A DNA stretch of 19,909 bases, from positions 16,422 through 36,330 of the forward strand of contig DFJU01000012.1 in assembly GCA_002373755.1 (NCBI GenBank), read 5' to 3'. Made by a program: the position numbers and the translations under genes. This DNA is from Bacteroidales bacterium UBA3663 (GTDB lineage: Bacteria; Bacteroidota; Bacteroidia; Bacteroidales; UBA3663). Below, in pieces: positions 17,601 to 19,909 of this stretch (within the stretch, counting starts at the first letter, position 1; each line of letters begins with the position of its first letter). Under the pieces are notes generated by a model. The model did no database searches. It saw only the letters and a list, made by a program, of their open reading frames with translations, and had not been told where the DNA came from.

Positions 17601-18674
17601 CGGATTTCCGTCGCCTTTCACACCGATGGTCAATGTGCCGTCCTCATAAACCGAAACCTGCATTGTACGGGTGTATGTTCCATCATCGGTGCTGAACAAT
17701 TCGTATGCATCAGTATATCTGTTAGCGTCATATATCTTGGCTGAATTGGCAACGAATGCCTCATCATCTACATACACATCTCCACGCGACGTTTTGACGT
17801 ACAGATATGCACGGTCGGCCCGCGACGAAACACCTTGAACCTTCAGAAGATAATTTCCTGCGGGCAGGCCAGTCAATGTTTGGCTGACAGTCCACGGGTC
17901 GTTGCCTGCAGCTGCCTCAGTGACTCTAACATTTGCCTTCTTTCCATTATCAACATTGTCGTACGCTTCACTCTTGATCTTTGTTTTCGCGATGCTGCTT
18001 GCATTAACTTCCGACCCCATTTTCAAAGAACTGTACCCGCCATTAACTTTCCACATGGCTTTCAGTTCAGCCCTTGCATTAGCAGCCAAATTCGGATCCG
18101 AAATGAAAAAAGTAGCATCCACAGGGTTCGTTTTGGTAGCGACCGACAACCCATCTGCAAGCTGGTCTTTTGTTACAAGTTCCCACGCAGTTCCAGATGC
18201 CGCATAAGTAATAGGTTCTCCGCCATAGACCGCAGGTGCACCATTGACATAGTGGCTGTTGTTCTGCACATTGTACAAGAAATACTTGCCTCCTTGCGTA
18301 GGCACGAAAACGAATCTGGCATTATTGTCAGTACCTTTATTCAAAGACAATTGATCACCACCTCCCCAATATACATTATTTCCAGAGCCATTTCCAGAGG
18401 CAAATTCCGTCTCAAGAAAATAAATCTGGTAGGTTCCGCCATCCACAGTTGCTGTATTGGAACCTGATGCTTTAGTGGTGAAAGTTGTACCATGATTGGC
18501 GGTCACTGCACGAACGCCCCAGTTTGCTCCGCCACTCAAATAGTAATATTCCTCTGCACTCTCATCATAATATCTGATGTAATAGGCCGTACCGTTATCA
18601 ATAGCAAAAACGCTATTGGACGCCAACCAAAAGGCCAGCGTAGTCAAAAGAGTGGTAAAACGTAAAGATTTCAT
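6321..18674 (-). CDS. Giant modular secreted repeat protein (4117 aa), putative glycan-binding surface protein
   Basis: The reading frame is open for 4117 codons. Residues 1-24 are a signal peptide (basic MKSLR, hydrophobic core, SVFA|I). Four super-repeats begin at residues 25, 726, 1416 and 2138, each with modules A-C-D-E; a fifth at 2874 has only A-C. Residues 3357 onward hold a divergent A-C pair, a beta-rich domain and a C-terminal tail. C and E modules begin with PVDATFFI-NP and end with FDNFELYYLG. This resembles galactose-binding-like jelly rolls of carbohydrate-binding modules. A modules (YY-RYN-GT...YYYL-AGG-WG) resemble the trefoil-like lectin segments of large Bacteroidota proteins. 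The D module is not one I recognise. No catalytic motif or membrane anchor was seen. By the tail (GIYDAQGIRH...VNVIRYKDGSSKSIFVK) export by a type IX-like route is possible. I infer an adhesin, matrix or glycan-capture role; the function is unproven. It stands alone as a transcription unit between a good promoter and a strong terminator. Confidence 0.95.
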   Translation of the reverse strand: MKSLRFTTLLTTLAFWLASNSVFAIDNGTAYYIRYYDESAEEYYYLSGGANWGVRAVTANHGTTFTTKASGSNTATVDGGTYQIYFLETEFASGNGSGNNVYWGGGDQLSLNKGTDNNARFVFVPTQGGKYFLYNVQNNSHYVNGAPAVYGGEPITYAASGTAWELVTKDQLADGLSVATKTNPVDATFFISDPNLAANARAELKAMWKVNGGYSSLKMGSEVNASSIAKTKIKSEAYDNVDNGKKANVRVTEAAAGNDPWTVSQTLTGLPAGNYLLKVQGVSSRADRAYLYVKTSRGDVYVDDEAFVANSAKIYDANRYTDAYELFSTDDGTYTRTMQVSVYEDGTLTIGVKGDGNPAAAAYTYFDNFELYCLDCSKQDFQPNISSYWEEVTSVHDAFLHPENYFFSIWSDENSCFVMRNGEDGDYGQGAEFKTMSQLQGLDPIDSLSYMWELYAFTIEGGLYNYVLISPTEREHMLQEETGTGYFRFKADGTTAIDESLAALQLTNPVGNTWAWNFTTKSGKRLSSWYYDVWANTSNDASHARLKLYAIPRSYYVSDMPQALYNASELTPYDFSLMLGNPDAAGTDGSYRIGSQNNRIGWVSSNATVKTITDDGLNGVSLFEYASEGSGSFLQTIYNLPKGRYELSVSCKNAPSNAYLYISNGTTEWTAPLNDAKTKSVIGELTDDDIELIVGIKSDGAVSTPFQFDNFKLTYWGVGNGSDVGLADGIDYYVRYNAGTDEDPVYYYLTAGGNYGTEAVTGLHATPYRFVSAGETFWLQGVTAHANGTDLTMSYLGYTDGSYFNDYSNLSDFKFVPRDVNNLSRGYRIMDNSTGDYIIHHGLDKAITGHESELSIWQIVSKAQLFLEMSDASPYVPVDATFLLDDQGFSRNNRMKSSWKVKYNGAEIPLTYTKIALSGNDYILNDGAASGNPCDHNIKFYCPSNNVQYYVQQTLTGIPNGFYRVSGLAFASGANKAQLFANNGSEEVTVGYPATEKLNNVKLGDVTNANAYTYGFANPDNYKKSVVIEVVDGTLTLGFKIANNVTAFFDNIELYYLGTQDPSAEFCTQPVNFELAGASSDWIEVTESTADIWANPENYLFSIWQSPTQCYGWADGTDGKQGASYKTMSVVECSEPMASAATLWEFYKEDDKYVIVPAADREHMLQTEGSANIFRYATNTSLSTDLAAVTFVPADYDNWLISTKQGYLHKWDAAADVVVNSDKGYLKVYAIRRSDYVVKYCDVANVASLTNPIDVSLLMANPSAVGNSEIKAGVMGWTSSAAANIWTVDEGTASTLPTIEGKSYFTMSKSGNNTFSQTLTGLCAGQYEFSVGTQSDIADGAELFVTVGSETYVASMNYILYHDHTDHVTLHFTLTEDTNDITVGLRTSGYAGSSNLLFDDFRLIYKGTGKFGSSEVASGEEYYIAYNAGTEQAPDYHFVNFGASWGVEAITAKHGEPFKIEASGDYWRFYCPIIDSNARYLGYKTRTDADAPYSGYYTSSNVDSTLFAFEPVDADDVTKGYYIKGYIPGNSADPRNAYLSPNANGDGYPIVRYSGGDDKTAWYLFTANQMLDRFALASWASPVDASFLIYNGRFNRQQQPLGTNAAKQPGNWSLYCAGAATEWQWVTCNATSSVDNVSVTYNNSNDKTNYAKSNNNLRIVYGEASSIETVKVQLTIPSLPNGLYRLRAKGVANVADSYYLFARDSIANEELSSTAFEAVTSLTSSTANDAAATGYLASSRAENYAKSIEFVVTNNVITVGVRSSVKGTVAFIDDFELYYLGSGNDNNLDPVEFAPYNNGINGNWIEVTSASDDALLHPEDYLFSVWESTSSCMGMDKGTSGYQETGYNTMSYVLDCGDPILNDSLLWEFYKMSDGSYVIVPAADREHTLQTESGDASKFRYATSVANVVTRAEVNFVEAGLYNNWLIQVNSTGKYVHKSSGAKDVVADDTKSYFKIYAISRSSYGAYHNPMMKYTASIVNPEDITLMMRNPQALSGTTSATGVPVGWTQSVASKVTTANGTASDFASIDGLRYFNFAKGTYTFSQKIDCLEPGLYKVCVLAGSAPANALLYVKMGDRTTSVALNEVDAHNCVTLEFSVPSGTSDIEVGVNCNGVTQTFNLDGFHLLFASADESESLDIVAGLEYYLRVNVGTSSNPDYRYLAEGQNSARQAVTREHGLPFWFVALDSTSHLSGFEGLQTYKIQTAIGANNSGNDLRLVRYLGRDGDQNFKLDKPDEVAKRNEFVFVPVADKPNNFYIYATDLGKYIVPAYFTMTVGNYEGETHRLEVSDTPVAWEIVTKTTIVNEMNMANSFSGRDATVFIADNEIYSRYRGDLCKWNITCGGATKPMDIIANDIKLPSDADIKVIVKRNYAGGDNKWSFVHVSQANAEYKIWQTLTGLPAGTYELAVRAMSSQENASYLYADNGSEVKQSVITQSSHATEVNQDLDKRYFYEYNYSSVNTADFKTTVRFKVGDDGTATIGIKGGTVSGDVTNFDRFELTYLGSIEVLDSYNDNPVKFEPNASDSWIEVVSLDDDPMQNPDDYLFSIWRSPVEVAGLAAGSSDIQGADYMTMSAVSTTEPMNSLSTLWEFYKNGSTYMLVSAAKREQALQTETGDTRYFRYASDASTATDYAKAGVTFAMGNYNNWTIRTSGSKYLHRSDVSHNDYVADDARGYFKIYAIPRVTYYKEAQNVVYKASIMTPVDLPLMIVNAEGFGKLDNAPLSWGSSGTGIHVKKNTDADFAGKNGDFWFEYNSNTKPTAKTGVMTQTLKNMMKGYYLFELTTNISTSGATIRIKAGEKEMTEDLKNSDLQSHTVAVPIELAEDGDITIGVDLSGCAVTINEETGEASDTKYVIRFDKLNLKFLGTSETLTEAIGEGEYFIRANMGTDEKPDYYYLNAGGYKWGTDPVLDRHGYRFDLAEVSDVSILSGAGVWNDGNTYYSMHTELNQYDASHGPFFDGAQLDHALDYSVMRFEPVHPDANSLEYYIYAARPKDGITKGYVSPNEDRMSMTSASDKANAQIWEVVSTGQRIKELQDATVRTPMDATFFIKNPSFSRNNTGLENWLVGNNNTPLPFLASVDGIGNSGSCFIGTDGELVPYSIIVGENPCTSEYYFTNDLGKPVYNPDSESKTRGIKIEFGTNGGNATKYAGDGNVYNYNVKLTGQQATATPYDIHQTVKLENLPAGHYRLSASGYASAADLAELYVATADGTDYGSASFDAVSGKSKQNDQKMAGYLFTMTEEAQFMASRQLQLYKDASTKTCYSGSTTTSLNDKEETVYTYSYVAGADPATALAEAKGYRTDRYQKHVDFDFSGTGMRIGIRGELKNGQYVIFDNFELYYMGESYPDAVTINDEEGDAYYLYNIDAGKFLSKEVKADGTAGNNVFISQYGDRFYFEKVAGKENTFHIYSYAASDKNKETPLYLGPTTASSSHRVAVLYNTNTTPHEWTFTRLGTDEDGNNIYTVTDSVTSGGKTYPRVLEWSGDSYGLVFAGLENDLEPRGTRWVFYPDSHYDRNRMFITLAQETRSELWPVMRSARVNLRKEGRYAIDNLQTTYNELDALWASTMASNTALRSKGDGLKQLMIDAMKTKGSVHSPIDVTFYMKESGLGLSVADWSGNDYVLQKVGTQSWNTNVDRGIVSMAGFYLFTTGGKKTYQVVSGLPAGRYSVSVDAKKYSSGTNAFKLALESNGNEAFFEDKCSTIMDSYKTGTLQLESGNDLKVSIETMAGTAGLAFDNFSLLYCGSVDGKMSWNSDSTEMTLVGDWDDEEDLLNAVYDSVKSKEHILGTIFINKDDAYFSDNDKVKVNGENWTDGNNVLVYTDYDNSIIEGDTNIVRMTDAGNSCEKFVLTDKMPLHVPDVFTAEKATYERATTLYDGWAWGSIVMPFALSKLPENVSKFYDVVELNLKDYVYGNLSIQERPDGTLGPNTPVLYAACGNLKIDEDNVEVRPTSELASPDPENDDLSLYGSYVKKYYVGDPVKYAANAGYYSSSAAAAEEASMLKNAHGLCARDCYYLKQNKFYRGNGYFSITPFKAFIYRGAEKFYENDEVIEADAAAARPSMLEIVVFEYYNAADMIEAEQNEITGIYDAQGIRHSGVQHGVNVIRYKDGSSKSIFVK
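8607..10055 (-). repeat. Super-repeat 5 of the giant protein, incomplete: A and C modules only (residues 2874-3356)
   Basis: Module A starts at 2874 (EYFIRANMGTDEKPDYYYL, AGGYKWGTDPV). Module C runs from TPMDATFFIKNPSFSRNN at 3041 to FDNFELYYMG at 3333. It is about 300 residues instead of about 200, because of extra segments near 3085-3135 and 3225-3265. No D or E module follows; the protein passes straight into the divergent terminal part. Confidence 0.85.
10056..12263 (-). repeat. Super-repeat 4 of the giant protein (residues 2138-2873)
   Basis: Module A starts at 2138 (YYLRVNVGTSSNPDY, then AVTREHGLPFWF). Module C starts at 2314 with GRDATVFIADNEIYSRY and ends in FDRFELTYLG. Module D starts at 2525 with SWIEVVS and has DDYLFSIW, TLWEFYK, KREQALQTE, YFRYAS and YFKIYAIPRVTY. 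Module E runs from TPVDLPLMIVN at 2700 to FDKLNLKFLG near 2860. The pair of Cys residues flanking D modules 2-3 is missing here. Confidence 0.92.
12264..14429 (-). repeat. Super-repeat 3 of the giant protein (residues 1416-2137)
   Basis: Module A starts at 1416 (YYIAYNAGTEQAPDY, NFGASWGVEAI). Module C runs from SPVDASFLIYNGRFNRQ at about 1581 to FIDDFELYYLG near 1775. Module D starts at 1803 with NWIEVTS and has EDYLFSVW, LLWEFYK, DREHTLQTE, KFRYAT and YFKIYAISRSSY. Module E runs from NPEDITLMMRNP at 1980 to LDGFHLLFAS near 2120. Confidence 0.92.
14430..16499 (-). repeat. Super-repeat 2 of the giant protein (residues 726-1415)
   Basis: Module A starts at 726 (YYVRYNAGTDEDP, YYYLTAGGNYGTEAV). 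Module C runs from PVDATFLLDDQGFSRNN at 877 to FFDNIELYYLG near 1050. Module D starts at 1081 with DWIEVTE and has ENYLFSIW, TLWEFYK, DREHMLQTE, IFRYAT and YLKVYAIRRSDY. Module E runs from NPIDVSLLMANP at 1251 to FDDFRLIYKG near 1400. This and copy 3 are the best representatives for building a profile. Confidence 0.92.
16500..18602 (-). repeat. Super-repeat 1 of the giant protein (residues 25-725)
   Basis: Module A starts at residue 25 (YYIRYYDES...YYYLSGGANWG). Module C runs from NPVDATFFISDPN at 183 to FDNFELYCL at 366. Module D starts at 388 with YWEEVTS and contains ENYFFSIW, EREHMLQEE and YFRF. Module E runs from about 565 (PYDFSLMLGNP) to FDNFKLTYWG near 715. The middle of module D is more diverged than in copies 2-4. 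Parts of this unit (about 17900-18500 and 16850-17150) are clearly more AT-rich than copies 2-4. Confidence 0.9.
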
Positions 18675-18706
18675 ACCTTTATATAGTTTTAATTATTTTC
18701 GATAAA

Positions 18707-18796
18707 TTAGTGGGATTCGTAGGATTGCCTCCACATTTCGTCATAATCAGCAGCGAAGCATTCTAAAAGACTCTTCTGCCGCTCAATGTGTTCCAT
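18707..18796 (-). CDS. Possible 29-residue leader peptide upstream of the giant gene
   Basis: ATG at 18796 opens 29 codons ending in TAA (18709-18707), 32 nt before the giant gene start and inside its predicted leader. It starts MEHIERQKSLLE and ends MWRQSYESH. The peptide is rich in charged residues with regularly placed Leu, Phe, Tyr and Trp, so it could form an amphipathic helix. An in-frame stop lies only four codons upstream of the ATG, so it cannot be part of a longer gene. There is no Shine-Dalgarno sequence, which is normal in Bacteroidota. It could be a regulatory upstream ORF, a small protein, or chance; an ORF of this length is not rare by chance. Confidence 0.3.
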   Translation of the reverse strand: MEHIERQKSLLECFAADYDEMWRQSYESH

Positions 18797-18923
18797 CACA
18801 CTCAATTATGACAATACATAGAACAATCCTTCAATATCGGCCCGCCTCAATTTTGGTTTTACGTTATTATATAGCAGAATTACATTCATTACACATTGGG
18901 TTGTAATAAACAAACACTTGCGG

Positions 18924-18954
18924 CAAAGTTAGACATAAAAGCGGAGAAAATCAA
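18924..18954 (-). promoter_or_regulatory. Bacteroidota-type promoter of the giant gene
   Basis: On the minus strand TTG (18954-18952) is followed by exactly 20 nt and then TAACTTTG (18931-18924). This matches the Bacteroidota housekeeping sigma pattern (-33 TTG, 19-21 nt, -7 TAnnTTTG). Transcription would start near 18917, giving a leader of about 240 nt before the ATG at 18674. That leader holds the possible small ORF at 18707-18796 and no other structure I can support. Confidence 0.75.
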
Positions 18955-19008
18955 CGCATTTTCTTTTTTTTTGTTTTGCTCACCTTTTTTCGTTTTTTTA
19001 ACATACAT
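18955..19008 (-). promoter_or_regulatory. A-tract region just upstream of the promoter (UP-element-like)
   Basis: Read on the minus strand this is a series of A runs (7, 6, 4, 9 and 4 A residues) with short interruptions, directly upstream of the -33 TTG. Such runs bend DNA and can contact the RNA polymerase alpha subunit, raising promoter strength. This role is inferred from position and composition only. Confidence 0.4.
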
Positions 19009-19398
19009 TTTGAAAAATTCGCTTTTCTATTTTTGAACAACTTTTCTCTATAATCATCTCTAAAACTTCACCTATTTTATATTTATAGAAAATAAGGAAC
19101 AGACAGGCAATGAGACAGAGAAGCAATCGCACAAGGCACAAAGAAGCGAACTGAAGCAAGACTGCAAAATCGCGTAGCAGCTATCCATGTCAGAAGCAAA
19201 TAGAACAAGTTTGACTTACAGCACGCGAATCCGCATGTCCACGTCAGCGAAACAATTTGCGCCATTAACTAATAACTACAAGAGATAAGCGAATCAATTG
19301 TCCGCAGGAAATCGCCATAGTGTAGCGGACGATTATAATCGTTCAGCGAGAAGACGAGCTTTAGCGAGAGTCCAGAAGTGCCATCCGCATAGGAGACC
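19009..19398. other. Stretch without a convincing gene
   Basis: AT-rich on its left part, with only short open frames of poor composition on either strand. It contains one copy of the word ATCGCGTAGCA (19170-19180), which also occurs in the SulP terminator stem, and one copy of the ATTAACTAATAACT spacer motif (19264-19277). A possible degraded coding tail at 19269-19440 is discussed in the findings. Confidence 0.5.
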
Positions 19399-19433
19399 AA
19401 AAAGAATGGAGTCAAGTCCGAAGACTCAACCCC
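19399..19433 (-). terminator. Third terminator of the rRNA operon array, with a UUCG tetraloop
   Basis: On the minus strand GGGGTTGAGTC (19433-19423) and GACTTGACTCC (19418-19408) form 11 pairs, three of them G-U, closed by a C(UUCG)G tetraloop. ATTC and then five T residues follow (19407-19399). This is a textbook intrinsic terminator lying about 225 bp past the 5S gene. Confidence 0.78.
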
Positions 19434-19438
19434 ATTTG

Positions 19439-19497
19439 TAAGGTAGCCACCCAACGTCTAAGCAACGTTGGAGCGGCGAATTTCCTAACTGATAACT
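19439..19497 (-). repeat. Structured 59-bp element, copy A (5S-like remnant?)
   Basis: It is identical to copy B (19547-19605) at 54 of 59 positions; all five differences are transitions. The minus strand can fold as GCCGC-(U)-CCAACGU, loop UGCUUAG, ACGUUGGGUGGC: 12 pairs and one bulge. It ends GGCTACCTTA, like the 5S 3' end, and is followed at once by a terminator hairpin, as the 5S gene is. It could be an internally deleted 5S copy or a terminator-linked repeat. Confidence 0.75.
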
Positions 19498-19511
19498 ATT
19501 AACTGACGACT

Positions 19512-19545
19512 AAAAAGAGAACCAAGTTAAAAACTTGACTCTCTT
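19512..19545 (-). terminator. Second terminator of the rRNA operon array
   Basis: On the minus strand AAGAGAGTCAAGTT (19545-19532) and AACTTGGTTCTCTT (19528-19515) form 14 pairs (two G-U) around a TTT loop, and TTT follows to give a five-T run. It sits between the two 59-bp elements. Confidence 0.8.
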
Positions 19546-19546
19546 A

Positions 19547-19605
19547 TAAGGTGGCCGCCCAATGTCTAAGCAACGTTGAAACGGCGAATTTCCTAACTGA
19601 TAACT
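19547..19605 (-). repeat. Structured 59-bp element, copy B (5S-like remnant?)
   Basis: It begins 108 bp after copy A, and the 5S gene 3' end begins 110 bp after copy B, so the three form a regular series. Minus-strand 3' end GCGGCCACCTTA is identical over 12 nt to the end of the 5S gene, and GCCGTT near its 5' side matches the 5S start. Relative to copy A, three stem changes keep pairing through G-U and one (C-G to C-A) breaks it. Confidence 0.75.
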
Positions 19606-19619
19606 AATAACTATTAACT

Positions 19620-19655
19620 AAAAGAGAGGCTCGAATCACTTGATTCAAGCCTCTC
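19620..19655 (-). terminator. First terminator after 5S rRNA
   Basis: On the minus strand GAGAGGCTTGAATCA (19655-19641) pairs with TGATTCGAGCCTCTC (19638-19624) with one G-U pair, followed by TTTT. It starts within a few bases of the 5S 3' end. Confidence 0.85.
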
Positions 19656-19657
19656 GT

Positions 19658-19768
19658 AAGGTGGCCGCTTCCTACTCTCCCGCGTTGGCAGTACCATCGG
19701 CGTTGCAAGGTTTAACTTCTCTGTTCGGAATGGTAAGAGGTGGAGCCCTTGCGCTATAACGGCCTTGA
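19658..19768 (-). rRNA. rrf: 5S ribosomal RNA
   Basis: The minus strand carries the conserved 5S core: CCATTCCGAACAGAGAAGTTAA, split here as CCATTCCGAACAGAG and AAGTTAA, then CGCCGATGGTACTG and GGGAGAGTAGG. Terminal helix I forms from GGCCGT near the 5' end and GCGGCC near the 3' end. Length of about 110 nt is normal for Bacteroidota. The ends are good to a few bases. It is the last gene of an rRNA operon whose 23S gene should lie just beyond the right edge. Confidence 0.95.
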
Positions 19769-19909
19769 TGTTATCCAGCACTTTCGCACTGTTATATTGG
19801 ACATATTGAAAAAAGTAAGTAAAGCAAATAGTCTTGTCTGAAAGCATTAACTAATAACTATTAACTAATAACTTTTCAAACCTGTTTTGAAAAGAAGTGT
19901 TCGGGTGAT
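19769..19909 (-). other. 23S-5S spacer with a processing-type hairpin
   Basis: This stretch precedes 5S on the minus strand. CTTTTCAAA (19872-19880) and TTTGAAAAG (19886-19894) form a perfect 9-bp stem with a 5-nt loop, a candidate for the base of the 23S processing stalk or a spacer hairpin. Next to it, 19847-19873 repeats TTAACTAATAACTA, a motif also seen around the terminators. The 23S 3' end may lie at or just beyond the edge, but I could not place it. Confidence 0.55.

Noticed and set aside
6321..18674. Possibility that the repeats are a CRISPR array or recent tandem repeat tract
   Set aside because: The repetition is at protein level with ~2.1-kb periods and diverged DNA; there are no short direct repeats with unique spacers.
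18889..19008. 39-codon ORF on the minus strand starting MYVKKTKK
   Set aside because: Its Lys codons come from the A-tracts and it overlaps the whole promoter of the giant gene, so it would not be on that transcript.
19083..19265. 60-codon ORF on the minus strand
   Set aside because: Cys- and Leu-rich random-looking composition, no promoter or homologous motif that I can see.

Overview
The window reads as chromosome of a Prevotella-like Bacteroidota (Bacteroidales). Four things point there. There is a good match to the Bacteroidota promoter pattern TTG-N20-TAnnTTTG. Shine-Dalgarno signals are absent. The gene products are typical of gut or oral Bacteroidales: a GH95 fucosidase, a SulP/STAS permease and a GNAT-like protein. 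The giant secreted protein ends in a C-terminal tail typical of Prevotella surface proteins. The genus is an inference; the 16S gene is not in the window. Every gene lies on the minus strand, so in transcription order the window is read from its right end to its left.

Layout in transcription order. The right edge (about 19769-19909) is the 23S-5S spacer of an rRNA operon. The 5S rRNA gene lies at about 19658-19768. It is followed by an unusual array of three consecutive intrinsic terminators (19620-19655, 19512-19545, 19399-19433) separated by two copies of a 59-bp structured element that shares its 3' end with the 5S gene. After a stretch with no convincing gene come an A-tract-rich region and a well-formed promoter (18924-18954). 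This drives a leader of about 240 nt that holds a possible 29-codon peptide, then one giant gene (6321-18674, 4117 codons).

The giant gene fills 62% of the window. Its product is a secreted protein of roughly 450 kDa with a signal peptide, four full super-repeats of about 700 residues, a fifth shortened one, a divergent terminal part and a C-terminal sorting-like tail. Each full super-repeat has four modules: a trefoil-like A module, a jelly-roll-like C module, an unfamiliar D module (WIEVTS...YLFSIW) and a second jelly-roll-like E module. No catalytic domain is recognisable. A glycan-binding adhesin or matrix protein is the best guess, but this is inference.

A strong terminator (6240-6299) closes the giant gene. 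Downstream follow uracil phosphoribosyltransferase (upp, pyrimidine salvage), a SulP-family anion transporter with a STAS domain, a GNAT-fold protein, and a secreted GH95 alpha-L-fucosidase cut by the left edge at its likely catalytic Asp. Most of these genes are separated by about 100-200 bp with terminator-like hairpins, so they look like separate transcription units. I see no pathway linking them. The fucosidase and the giant protein would both act on glycans outside the cytoplasm, but they are not adjacent.
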